Assembly (NCBI RefSeq): GCF_023556315.2
Contig: NZ_CP116221.1
Location: 2,057,001-2,121,000 of the forward strand
Reading direction: 5' to 3'
DNA length: 64,000 nt
From: Psychroserpens ponticola
Lineage (GTDB): Bacteria > Bacteroidota > Bacteroidia > Flavobacteriales > Flavobacteriaceae
The notes under the pieces were generated by a model. It had not been told where the DNA came from and did no database searches. It saw only the letters and a program-made list of their open reading frames with translations. Both the position numbers and the translations under genes were made by a program. Every line of letters starts with the position of its first letter. Within the stretch, counting starts at the first letter, position 1. This document shows, one piece after another, positions 34,872 to 43,725 of the stretch.

Positions 34872-35636
34872 ATGATAAAATTCTTTAGAAAAATTAGACA
34901 AAAAACGCTGACTGAAAATAAGTTCGGAAAATATCTGACTTACGCTATCGGAGAAATAATTCTTGTCGTTATTGGTATTTTGATTGCACTTTCAATCAAT
35001 AATCATAATAACAATAGACAACAAAGGAAAATTGAACAGGCCTATTTGTTGTCTCTTCAATCTGAATTTAAAATAAACTTAGAAAAAATAAACAATTGTC
35101 TTATCGAAAATCATAATCAAGTGAAAGCAGTTGAGAATATGCTTACTTTATTTGATGATAATGTTCGTGACACTATAAGTGAAAAAGAAACATCAAATAT
35201 TATACATTCAGTTTTTAAAGGAGTCACGACTTATATCCCTTCAAAAGGAGTATTAACTGATATTATTAGCTCTGGCAACCTAAATTTAATTCAAAATGAA
35301 AAACTAAGACAAAAAATTGCATCTTTTGAGAGTACTTTAGATTTTTTAAAAATACAAGAAGTTTCTACTCTCGAAATGCAGAAAGAACTGCAAAAACAAT
35401 TAAATAAAAATGGAAGTGTCCGAAAAGTATTGATTAATATAGGCTTTAATTTTGAACATCAATCGATTTCCGATACTGCGAGTAATAAAAAAGTTTTTAG
35501 TTTAATTAAATTTGAAAATACTCTTTTGGATTTCTATTTAACTATTAATGCAACAAATGGACAAAGGTTTTTTGGTGGAATAAAAGAGCAAATAGAACAA
35601 ATTTTAGTAGACCTTGATTCAGAAATAAAAAAATAA
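34872..35636 (+). CDS. DUF6090 family membrane protein
   Basis: A 254-residue intact paralogue (KFFRKIRQKTL, YAIGEIILVVIGILIALSIN, helical remainder). The ATG leader AACCGCTAACCA matches the other DUF6090 cassettes, but the cassette start has been replaced by the IS remnant. Confidence 0.85.
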   Translation: MIKFFRKIRQKTLTENKFGKYLTYAIGEIILVVIGILIALSINNHNNNRQQRKIEQAYLLSLQSEFKINLEKINNCLIENHNQVKAVENMLTLFDDNVRDTISEKETSNIIHSVFKGVTTYIPSKGVLTDIISSGNLNLIQNEKLRQKIASFESTLDFLKIQEVSTLEMQKELQKQLNKNGSVRKVLINIGFNFEHQSISDTASNKKVFSLIKFENTLLDFYLTINATNGQRFFGGIKEQIEQILVDLDSEIKK

Positions 35637-35640
35637 CGAA

Positions 35641-35723
35641 TGGCAACAAGGTGCATGACCAATTGCTTATTTTGTTAACTTGGTTCTCGCCAACACTACT
35701 AGCCATACACAAACACGTTGTGC
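35641..35723 (+). repeat. attC-like site 33 (short form, apical hairpin deleted)
   Basis: R'' TGGCAAC, GTGCATGACCAATTGC, then TTATTTTGTTAACTTGGTTC and the normal right half to GTT at 35717-35719. About 50 bases including the apical hairpin are absent. Confidence 0.75.
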
Positions 35724-35730
35724 ACAAGCT

Positions 35731-36207
35731 TGATTCGTTCTGAATAAAGGCTACATAATATTAACATTATGTATAAAAACAACAACGTAATTAGACGTTA
35801 CAGCGACCCTTTCAAATTAAAAATATTAGCCGAACTCACAACCGAAAACGCACATGTAAACTCCATTCTATTGCACCTACAACGGTCAATGTTTGGATTA
35901 AAAAGTACAATCGCAAAACCTTAATCAAAGCCATATAGAAAAGAGAGAGATCTTAGTTATGATCGAAAATAATCATTCTTACTAAAATGCAATGGCTGAA
36001 CGATTAAATGGAATATCAAAAGATAAATTTTATCTCGACAAAACCTTTGCTAACGTGACTCACGCTATAAGGCCTGCAAAAAATGCAATTAATCTACACA
36101 ATGAAATAAGATTACACTTATCTTTATATTATAAAACACTCAATATGGTATTTTAGTTATCAACGTGAAATCAATTTTTACCTGTTGCCATATTTTAAGA
36201 CAAGACA
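35731..36207 (+). mobile_element. IS3-family remnant with internal deletion
   Basis: Both termini are recognisable (TGATTCGTTCTGAATAAAGG at the left, GACA at 36204-36207). Inside are a mutated start of orfA and the end of orfB with stops; the middle ~850 bases are gone. The left end is 14 bases after the GTT of site 33. Confidence 0.8.
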
Positions 36208-36328
36208 TTAGCCAAATCAGAATCTGATTAACTCTTCGAGTTAACGAATGAGAATCATTAGATTTGTAAAAATAAAATTAACCGAATATCAACAACAAAA
36301 TTTGATATTAGTCAAGATTGGAAAAAAA

Positions 36329-36877
36329 ATGATTACAAGAAATTATTGGAATGAAGAATGGAAAGAGATAGAATTTGATCAAAATATTTCAGAAAAAGAG
36401 AAATTTAAAATCTCAAATTACGGAAGAATTATAAACTGCAAAACAGACGAGAAATTTCTAGTTAAAAAGTACTTTATAAACGGATATCAGAATTTACCTC
36501 TCAAACAAAAAAAGAACGGAAAACAAACAAGTAGATACGTTCACAAACTTGTTGCGGAACATTTTCTAGAAAAAAACAATGGAATCTGTGTTATTCATTT
36601 AAACTATGATAAAACCGATAATCGCATTGAAAATCTAAAATGGGCTAGCAAAAGAGAAAAAGAACTTCATCAATTTAACAACCCAAATTGGGAAGAAATC
36701 GTAAAAAAAAGAAGTAAAAATATTGGTAAATTAAACGAAGTGAAAGTAAAAATTATTAAACGCCAATTAAAAAATAATAGAACTAGAATTAAAATGATTG
36801 CAAAGCGTTTCGGAGTATCTGACATGCAAATTCATAGGATAAAAACAGGAGAAAATTGGAGTTCTGTGACGGAATAA
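36329..36877 (+). CDS. HNH endonuclease with NUMOD4-type domain
   Basis: About 182 residues from ATG 36329; an upstream in-frame ATG at 36248 adds 27 residues of doubtful value. The NUMOD4-like start (NEEWKEIEFD, then FKISNYGRIIN) is followed by an HNH-type core (RYVHKLVAEHFL, then VIHLNYDKTDNRIENLKWAS) and a C-terminal helix-turn-helix (IKMIAKRFGVSDMQIHRIKT). Such proteins are homing-endonuclease relatives that nick DNA. Confidence 0.8.
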   Translation: MITRNYWNEEWKEIEFDQNISEKEKFKISNYGRIINCKTDEKFLVKKYFINGYQNLPLKQKKNGKQTSRYVHKLVAEHFLEKNNGICVIHLNYDKTDNRIENLKWASKREKELHQFNNPNWEEIVKKRSKNIGKLNEVKVKIIKRQLKNNRTRIKMIAKRFGVSDMQIHRIKTGENWSSVTE

Positions 36878-36884
36878 AAGCATT

Positions 36885-36956
36885 GGACACTACATGTATC
36901 TTTAATTACAAAATTAGTTACTCAAGCATGCTGCCAACTCCTTAGTCACAAAACGG
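36885..36956 (+). repeat. Decayed attC-like site (ghost)
   Basis: CACTACATGTATCTTTAATT, AAATTAGTTACTC and TTAGTCACAAAACGG align with the two ends and the right arm of a type C site, with many changes and no apical hairpin. Confidence 0.5.
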
Positions 36957-36982
36957 AAAAAACAGCAAGATTGGAGCATTAA

Positions 36983-37492
36983 TTGAAAGATTCAACTCAT
37001 AGCTTTGTAGAAAAAAGCAAAATTATGATATTCAAAAAAACAAACGAATCAATTTCGACTGACTTTCTTTTCCAATCAAAAGGCACATTCGGTGACAAAA
37101 CAACAAAAACGAATTGGGAAAATTTGTTTGCAAATGTACAAAGGCTTCAAGTTCTAAACCCTAAATCAAAATTTTATGGCATCAATTGGGATGACCCAGA
37201 AATTACACAAAAGGGAAAAATTAGATATGATGCCTGTATCTCAATTCAAAATAATACAGAAATCAAAACAGAGTTTTCTACCAAAACCATTTTTGGTGGC
37301 AAATACTTATGCTTTTTATACAAAGGTAACTATCAAAATTTAGGTTTAGTTTACAATCATATATTTAGAGGTTGGATTATAAAAATGGACTATGAATTAA
37401 GAGATGAACCCATTTTTGAGCAATACATCAATAACAAAGAAATTACACCAACAGAAGATTTACTAACAGAAATTTTTATCCCAATAAAGTAA
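36983..37492 (+). CDS. GyrI-like effector-binding domain protein
   Basis: A 169-residue single-domain protein of the GyrI-like small-molecule-binding fold: TFGDKTTKTNWENLFANVQR, YGINWDDPEITQKGKIRYDA, then GGKYLCFLYKGNYQNLGLVY and a C-terminal IFIPIK strand. It is the effector domain of AraC-type regulators without the DNA-binding part. The TTG start is uncertain (ATG 37025 is the alternative). First gene of a tightly packed operon; its stop overlaps the next ATG (TAATG). Confidence 0.8.
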   Translation: MKDSTHSFVEKSKIMIFKKTNESISTDFLFQSKGTFGDKTTKTNWENLFANVQRLQVLNPKSKFYGINWDDPEITQKGKIRYDACISIQNNTEIKTEFSTKTIFGGKYLCFLYKGNYQNLGLVYNHIFRGWIIKMDYELRDEPIFEQYINNKEITPTEDLLTEIFIPIK

Positions 37493-37815
37493 TGCAATAC
37501 AACAAAGATTTAGAATCTGAACACAAAAACCTATTCTTACAAGCTAGAGAATTTATATTATCTTTTGAGGGCATAATTGAAACCAAAAAGAAAAGAATTA
37601 CAACCTATTCAAATGAAAAAGGCGGAATTTGTCATATGCGAACAATGCCTAATGGAATAGATTTTGGATTTTTAAAAGGTGCTAAAATGGAAGACAACTT
37701 AGGGCTTTTAACAGGCAAAGGAAAGGCAATAAGAGTTCTACCACAAAAGGAATTGAACAAAAAAGCGGTTGAATATTACATAAAACAAGCAATAGAAATA
37801 AACTCAAAAAAATAA
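37492..37815 (+). CDS. DUF1801 domain protein
   Basis: A 107-residue protein with the DUF1801 (YdhG-like) pattern: KRITTYSNEKGGICHMRTMP, GIDFGFLKGAKMEDNLGLLT, GKGKAIRVLP. Function unknown; often found beside GyrI-like and AlkD-like genes. Overlaps the preceding gene by one base and abuts the next start. Confidence 0.75.
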   Translation: MQYNKDLESEHKNLFLQAREFILSFEGIIETKKKRITTYSNEKGGICHMRTMPNGIDFGFLKGAKMEDNLGLLTGKGKAIRVLPQKELNKKAVEYYIKQAIEINSKK

Positions 37816-38532
37816 GTGACCTACAATGAAACTATAGAATGTCTTTATGACTTGAAAGATGCCGAAAAGGTTATTTTCAAAGAGAAAAAATTTGGAATAA
37901 TAGCAAACAATTCTTTAGGGATTTACCACAAAGAATTGAAAATGATAGCCAAAGAGATTGGACAAAATAATGAGCTCGCTATACAACTCTTTGATAGCGG
38001 AATTTATGAAGGACGACTTTTGTGTAGCAAAATGTTTAAACCCAAAGATGTTACTGAACCGTTAATGGAAAAATGGGTTAAGTCGTTTGAGAATTGGGAA
38101 ATTTGCGACAGTTTTAGTATGGGCCTTTTTTCAAAAAGCAAATTTGCACTTGCCAAAATTTTGGAATGGACTGAAAGAAAATCCGAATTTGAAAAAAGAG
38201 CTGGATTTGCCATTATGGCTTCCTATTGTATGGCAGATAAAATATCAGAGAACGAACTTTTTGAACAGTTTTTTCCAATAATAAAACGTGAGGCAAATGA
38301 CGAAAGACTGTATGTCAAAAAAGCAGTAAACTGGGCATTGCGAAATATTGGAAAACGGAACATTGACCTCAATAGAAAAGCAATAGAAGTTGCTTATGAA
38401 ATATTGAAATTTGAGAGTAATTCTGCGAAATGGATTGGAAAAAATGCTTTGACCGAATTACAAAAAGGAAATATGCGAATGTCGGACTATCCTCGAGTTG
38501 AGTACAGAAGTCCTTTGTCTAAAAATGTATAA
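37816..38532 (+). CDS. DNA alkylation repair protein (AlkD-like HEAT-repeat family)
   Basis: A 238-residue all-helical protein: NSLGIYHKELKMIAKEIGQN, AIQLFDSGIYEGRLL, then AGFAIMASYCMADKI and YVKKAVNWALRNIGKRNIDL. This is the AlkD pattern of HEAT-like repeats that flip or excise alkylated bases. GTG start directly after the previous TAA, so translation is coupled. The next 215 bases to 38747 show no gene. Confidence 0.8.
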   Translation: MTYNETIECLYDLKDAEKVIFKEKKFGIIANNSLGIYHKELKMIAKEIGQNNELAIQLFDSGIYEGRLLCSKMFKPKDVTEPLMEKWVKSFENWEICDSFSMGLFSKSKFALAKILEWTERKSEFEKRAGFAIMASYCMADKISENELFEQFFPIIKREANDERLYVKKAVNWALRNIGKRNIDLNRKAIEVAYEILKFESNSAKWIGKNALTELQKGNMRMSDYPRVEYRSPLSKNV

Positions 38533-38747
38533 AAAATAGATCAAAAGTTACGTAAACAAAGGCATAGTCGTGTCTTCAAGGTCACCATATTTTAATTTTA
38601 GACAACAGAAAAATTAAGTGTTTACCAACCATTCAAATTTTCACTTACGAGTCGTGTTACCACACATTAAACAAAAATCATGTATAAAAACAAACCTATG
38701 AAATACAATTTTTCTTTTCTATTATTTATTTTTAAAACTAATTCATA

Positions 38748-40061
38748 TTAATTGCTTGGTTCCCATGTAAAATCGAGATTTACAAATCCTTCATCAAAAA
38801 GTAATTGCAAATCACCACCATTAGCATCAATACTCCAAATATCGCCACCTCTTTCAATAGCTATTCGATTTCCATTATCATAATAACCTAAATTGTGTGC
38901 AGAACTACTTGTGTCTGCACCATCAGTAAATATTAAAAAAGGGCTCCCTCCTGCTCGTTGTACTCTATATATACCTTCAGTAAATGAACTATTATTATTA
39001 GTGTATGCGTCTATATAAAAAACAATATTATCAGAATCTGGTGACCAATCAAATCCTCCTAATCGAAAATTATCCCAATCAATTTCGAACAATAACTGTG
39101 CTGGACCTCCTTCACTAGGCATAATTGCCAAATGTGTTGTTGAGCCAATAAAAGTGCCATTATTAAATTGTGGCACAGCTTGTTCAAAAGCAATCCAATA
39201 ACCATCTGGAGACACTTTTGGCGCTCCAGAAAACACACGTGTATCAGTAATAAAAACTTCTTGTCCAGTTTGTAAATCATATCTAACGATCTCTTGAGCA
39301 CGTGGATCTTCTACTTGTTCAGGATTATCAATCATTTTACTGTAATACACAAATGCTCCATCTGGACCAAATGTTGGCAATTCAGTTTTCCCTCCATCAA
39401 CAAGTAAAGTACTTCCAACTGTTGGATCACAAGATTCTAAATAAATTTCAATATTGGTAAAGTCATCTAAGTTTTGTCTTAAATAAAAAGATCCGTTAGG
39501 CGACATATCTGTAAAAGCACTTACAGTTGTTGAGTTTATTACGCTAGTTTCACCTGATTCTATACCAAACACAAAAACTCTAGTCCAATTTCCATCTCTT
39601 AAAAATAACACAGGCTCATTAAAACATCTTGCAACATTAGTTGGCTCAACAATTTCGAATGTTAAGGTGTCATCTGCAAGTACTTCCCCTGAATCGGTAT
39701 TGATGACTTCAACTTTTATGGTTTCAGATCCTGGATTGTCTCCACGAACTTGAATAGAATTATCTAATGTTTGAATCGCATTTTCAACAATTTGACCATT
39801 TATTAAAAGTGCGCCTCTAAAAGTTTCCAAATACCATAAATATGCCAAATTTTGACTTTCATCTATACCGTCAATAATCGCATTGAAATTTGCAGTAGAA
39901 TTTAATGCCATGGTATTATCTATTGATAAATTAGATGATGATAGTAAAACTCCATCATTACTCATAGTATCCCCATCTTTAGATTCACAACCCAATGCAA
40001 AACATGTAACAACAATGATTAAAATCCATTTAAACGCTAAGGGAGTGCTCACTTTTTTCAT
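38748..40061 (-). CDS. TolB/PD40-type beta-propeller lipoprotein
   Basis: A 437-residue lipoprotein (lipobox VTCFALGC). After an Ig-like region of ~130 residues, PD40/TolB repeats are visible: AFTDMSPNGSFYLRQ, APKVSPDGYWIAFEQ, GFDWSPDSDNIVFYI, with a final LDFTWEPSN. Such propellers usually bind proteins or sugars at the periplasmic face. It is on the opposite strand to the array cargo and marks the start of mixed orientation. Confidence 0.8.
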   Translation of the reverse strand: MKKVSTPLAFKWILIIVVTCFALGCESKDGDTMSNDGVLLSSSNLSIDNTMALNSTANFNAIIDGIDESQNLAYLWYLETFRGALLINGQIVENAIQTLDNSIQVRGDNPGSETIKVEVINTDSGEVLADDTLTFEIVEPTNVARCFNEPVLFLRDGNWTRVFVFGIESGETSVINSTTVSAFTDMSPNGSFYLRQNLDDFTNIEIYLESCDPTVGSTLLVDGGKTELPTFGPDGAFVYYSKMIDNPEQVEDPRAQEIVRYDLQTGQEVFITDTRVFSGAPKVSPDGYWIAFEQAVPQFNNGTFIGSTTHLAIMPSEGGPAQLLFEIDWDNFRLGGFDWSPDSDNIVFYIDAYTNNNSSFTEGIYRVQRAGGSPFLIFTDGADTSSSAHNLGYYDNGNRIAIERGGDIWSIDANGGDLQLLFDEGFVNLDFTWEPSN

Positions 40062-40183
40062 AATATCTTAAAATTTGATTTATACAATTAAGAATCGTAA
40101 AAAAAATAAAATGTCATCAAAATTTCACAAACTCAAAAAAAAATTCATGAATTAAAAACTTAAAGAATAACAAAAAAACGACA

Positions 40184-40314
40184 ACACAACAACATGTATA
40201 ACCAATTGTTTAGCTCTAGCCTAATTGGAAATTCCTACAGAATTCCCTCTGGTTCATTTTCTTAATTAACTTAGTTTTCACCAATGAAACTAGTCAAGCA
40301 CAAACACGTTGGCT
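40184..40314 (+). repeat. attC-like site 34 (decayed type B)
   Basis: AAC at 40188-40190, ACATGTAT for ACGTGTAT, damaged right stem (GTCAAGCAC), GTT at 40308-40310. Its right end GTTGGCT is complementary to the left end of site 35. Confidence 0.7.
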
Positions 40315-40386
40315 GTAATTTTAACGAAAACCGTTCTATTCAATTTTCTTAAGACTTACTTTGCGTAATAATAAAACGATCTAGTT

Positions 40387-41085
40387 TTAGGGTTTCAATT
40401 TTTCTAAAGCATTTTTTTTATAGAAATCTCCTATTGGAATTTCTATTCTACCAATCTCAACATCTTGTTTAGTGTAGGCTGTTACTCTATTAGAATTTAC
40501 AATATAAGATCGGTGTACCCTTATAAACCTATCATCGAGCTTATCTATGAAAGCTGAAAGACTATGCATTATTAAATGTTTTTCATTAGTAGTATAAATT
40601 TTTATATACCCTTTTATACTTTCAATATATAATACTTCATCTAACAAAATTTTTATATTTTTTTTATTGCTTTGCACAAAAATATGCATTCGATTGGAAG
40701 TACTATCTTCTTTTGTTTTTACAACAATTTGAGTCTCTAAAAATTTCTCAATTGCTTTATAAAATCGTACAAACAGAATCGGTTTTAACAGATAATCAAT
40801 TACATTAAGTTCGTAACTTTCAATAGCATAATCTCTATAAGCCGTTGTGAATATCACTTTAGGTTTATTAACTAAAGTCTTTAAAAATTCTGTTCCTTTT
40901 AAAATTGGCATTTCAATATCTAAAAATAATAAATCAATAGATTCCTTTTTTAATATACTATTAGCTTCTATGGCAGAACCACAACTTGCTATTATTTCAA
41001 AATCAGGCAATTGATTTAAATGCCTTGTTATTAACCTTCTTGCTAATTCTTCATCATCAACAATTAAGCACTTATATTTTTCCAT
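40387..41085 (-). CDS. LytTR-family response regulator
   Basis: A 232-residue regulator: receiver domain with CLIVDDEELARRLI (acidic pair), LLFLDIEMP (phosphoacceptor Asp) and VIFTTAYRDYAIESYELNVI (Thr, Lys at LLKP). The C-terminal LytTR DNA-binding domain follows (DEVLYIESIKGYIKIYTTNE, then FIRVHRSYIVN). It overlaps the sensor gene by 14 bases and forms a two-component system with it. Confidence 0.9.
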   Translation of the reverse strand: MEKYKCLIVDDEELARRLITRHLNQLPDFEIIASCGSAIEANSILKKESIDLLFLDIEMPILKGTEFLKTLVNKPKVIFTTAYRDYAIESYELNVIDYLLKPILFVRFYKAIEKFLETQIVVKTKEDSTSNRMHIFVQSNKKNIKILLDEVLYIESIKGYIKIYTTNEKHLIMHSLSAFIDKLDDRFIRVHRSYIVNSNRVTAYTKQDVEIGRIEIPIGDFYKKNALEKLKP

Positions 41086-42133
41086 TATGTTGAATTTTTA
41101 GCTCTAAATCATATTCGAATTCAGTATTTATTATATCTAAATTGTAAGTGTTAGGATATAATAATTCTAACTGTTTTTCTGTATTGTTCATTCCAATGTT
41201 ACCTTTATCTTTCTTTAAACTTTCCACATAAAATTTCGGCTTTGTATTTTTTAGTTTAAAAACAATTTCCTTTTCTGAAGATGATATAAACAACGAGATA
41301 AATGCTTTATCTACTTCCTGACTTACTCCATGTTTAAAAGCATTTTCAACAAAGTTTAACAAAATTAATGGCGCAATTTTCACATCATTATAAATTTGTT
41401 TTTCAAAAGACACTTCAACTCGACTTCCATACCTTACTTTTTCTAGAACAATATAATTCTCTAGTAATTTCACTTCCTTATAAAGAGGTACATATTTGTC
41501 CTTACATTGATATAAAATATAATCTAAAATCTCTGACAACTTGCCAACTATCTGTGCTGCTTTATCAGACTTTTCTAATACTAGAATGTATAAATTGTTT
41601 AATGTATTAAATAAAAAATGTGGATTTAATTGTTGTTTCAATAAATTAAGTTCGGAGGTTCTTTTTTGCTCTAAGAGGTTTGCGATTTCTTTCTGTTTTT
41701 TATAATAACCAAAAATCACTAAAATTATCATAGGTAAAGCATAACTTGGAATACTTCTTAAATATTGAGATAAACTTGTTATTCTTTCGAAGAAAAAATC
41801 GGATTTAGAAAGCACTTCTGTTTCTTTTATCCATCGAAAACTTATAAATGTAGAAAAAGAAAGATGGGCTAAATATGATATCACAAGCATGCACATAAAA
41901 AACACTAGCTTCTTATTTCTATTCAATAATTTTGGGATAAAGAAATATATCACAGAATAAGCTATTAACATTTGTAAGATCAACTCAAACAATGTAACCT
42001 CAATTAACAGTATTTTATTTGTCTTATAAGGCCAAGAAACACTTAAATAATAGATAAAAGCTAATCCCCAAAACAAGATATGTCTGAGAACTGTATTATT
42101 AAGAATCTGTAAATAAGCACTTTTTTTAATCAT
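41072..42133 (-). CDS. LytS/YehU-type sensor histidine kinase
   Basis: A 353-residue sensor with four N-terminal membrane helices, then the His_kinase block LNLLKQQLNPHFLFNTLNNL carrying the phosphoacceptor His, and an ATPase end with LNFVENAFKHG (N box) and GNIGMNNTEKQLELLY (G box). It should phosphorylate the LytTR regulator encoded directly downstream. The 255 bases before its start hold the divergent promoter region shared with the serine hydrolase at 42389. Confidence 0.9.
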   Translation of the reverse strand: MIKKSAYLQILNNTVLRHILFWGLAFIYYLSVSWPYKTNKILLIEVTLFELILQMLIAYSVIYFFIPKLLNRNKKLVFFMCMLVISYLAHLSFSTFISFRWIKETEVLSKSDFFFERITSLSQYLRSIPSYALPMIILVIFGYYKKQKEIANLLEQKRTSELNLLKQQLNPHFLFNTLNNLYILVLEKSDKAAQIVGKLSEILDYILYQCKDKYVPLYKEVKLLENYIVLEKVRYGSRVEVSFEKQIYNDVKIAPLILLNFVENAFKHGVSQEVDKAFISLFISSSEKEIVFKLKNTKPKFYVESLKKDKGNIGMNNTEKQLELLYPNTYNLDIINTEFEYDLELKIQHNGKI

Positions 42134-42388
42134 AACTGATTGAACATCTATAGGTTTTTAAAACTACAATTATTCTAGTAATCTTTACAGATAACTTTAC
42201 CAACACTTAATAAATACGCATAAAATAGAGTTTTACAGACATAAACACTTCTTTTTAAAGGATTCAAAAATTCATACGCTAATTATCGCTTTATAAGCTT
42301 AGATGTTCGCTATATGACTACACTTAACTTCTACAGCATTTAAATCACATAGTTTTGATTTCAATTAAAAAAACAAAAATTAAATCAC

Positions 42389-43489
42389 ATGAAATCAAAA
42401 CTTTTAATACTATTTCTTTTTGTCATAACTGTTAGTTTTGGACAAACAATACCAAAAATAAATTCACTAATTGATGCTGAAATTAAAGCAAACAAAGTTC
42501 CTGCTTTGGCAGTTGCAGTAATTGATTCTGGAAGAGTTATACATATTAGCGCAAATGGATTACGTGATGTTAAACTTAATAAAAAAGCCAATATTAACAC
42601 TCCATTTCATATTGCTTCTGTCTCTAAAACAGTTACCAATATGGCTGTATTTAAATTAGTTGAGTTAGGAAAAATCGATTTAAATACAAACATTAATGAA
42701 TATTTACCTTTTAAAGTGAAAAATCCATATTTTCCTAATGAAAAAATAACCGTTTCTCTGTTATTAAAACACAGAAGTGGCATTAAAGATGATATTAAAT
42801 TCTATGGACCACATTGGAGAAATCCAAATGGTGACCCAACCATGAGTTTAGCATTCCTAAAAGAATATTTAGTTCCTGGAGGTAATCTATATAATATGAG
42901 TCATTATGATAGCAATCCAAACCACAAATCTGTTTTTAAATATTCAAATACAGGAATTGCTCTACTTGGCTACATAGTAGAACAAATATCAGGAATGAGC
43001 TATGAAAATTTTTGTCAAAAACATATTTTCAAACCTATGAACATGAAAAATTCAAGCTGGTTTTTAAAAAATTTAGATACAAGTAAAGTTGCCAAAACAT
43101 ATATAAAAAATAATTCAAAAGAATTTGTTTTTAAAGGTCATAATGGATATCCAGACTATCCTGGTGGGCAATTAAGAACTTCTATTAAAGATTATTCTAC
43201 ATTAATAGCAGGTTTTATAAATGCGGATAACAATCAATTTATTTTAAATAATGAAACAAAAAACTTAATTATTCCTCCCGTTAGTACTCCTCATTTGGGA
43301 TATTACACTTGGTTTATAAAAGCAATTAATAATAATTTATACTTCGAACATGGAGGAGGAGATACAGGTGTTAGAACAATTTCGATTATTGAGCCAACTA
43401 AAAAAAGAGCTATCATAATATTTGCTAATCATCCTTATGATTTTGACGAATTATACAGAAGTATTGAAATGAAAATGTGGGGAGAATAA
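42389..43489 (+). CDS. Exported serine hydrolase of the beta-lactamase family
   Basis: A 366-residue protein with a signal peptide ending at VSFGQ. Motifs: ASVSKTVTNMAV (SxxK), KYSNTG (YxN), EHGGGDTG (KTG-like position). A likely periplasmic esterase, DD-peptidase or related enzyme. It is divergent from the LytS/LytTR pair, which may control it. Confidence 0.8.
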   Translation: MKSKLLILFLFVITVSFGQTIPKINSLIDAEIKANKVPALAVAVIDSGRVIHISANGLRDVKLNKKANINTPFHIASVSKTVTNMAVFKLVELGKIDLNTNINEYLPFKVKNPYFPNEKITVSLLLKHRSGIKDDIKFYGPHWRNPNGDPTMSLAFLKEYLVPGGNLYNMSHYDSNPNHKSVFKYSNTGIALLGYIVEQISGMSYENFCQKHIFKPMNMKNSSWFLKNLDTSKVAKTYIKNNSKEFVFKGHNGYPDYPGGQLRTSIKDYSTLIAGFINADNNQFILNNETKNLIIPPVSTPHLGYYTWFIKAINNNLYFEHGGGDTGVRTISIIEPTKKRAIIIFANHPYDFDELYRSIEMKMWGE

Positions 43490-43522
43490 TTTAAAAACTT
43501 ATGCCAAATAAATAGAAACTTT

Positions 43523-43655
43523 AGCCAACAACGTGTATAATTAATTACTCAGCTTGTACGCACAAAAAAATCCTAATAGGTTTTCCTATTGGTTCAGTTT
43601 CTTTTGATAAGTTAAGTTTTCGTCAAAGTAAAATCAATACACAAACACGTTGTGT
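43523..43655 (+). repeat. attC-like site 35 (partly decayed)
   Basis: Left half intact (AGCCAAC, GTGTATAATTAATTAC); the right stem is damaged (ATCAATACAC); GTT at 43649-43651. End AAACTTTAGCCAAC pairs with the start GTTGGCTGTAATTT after site 34. Confidence 0.75.
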
Positions 43656-43725
43656 GTAATACGAATTTACATTCCTTTTGTAACATTCTTGTGCCCAAAA
43701 CGTCATACAATTAATCAATCAAAAT

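Noticed and set aside
576-35723. CRISPR array, because of many similar repeats in one direction.
   Set aside because: The repeats are ~130 bp with variable interiors, the intervals are 0.4-1.7 kb and hold genes, and there are no cas genes.
38004-38281. Frames overlapping the AlkD-like gene on both strands.
   Set aside because: Shadows of a gene with good family patterns; no start context or neighbours support them.
39059-40071. Frames on both strands inside the PD40 lipoprotein gene.
   Set aside because: The PD40 repeats and lipobox fix the real frame.
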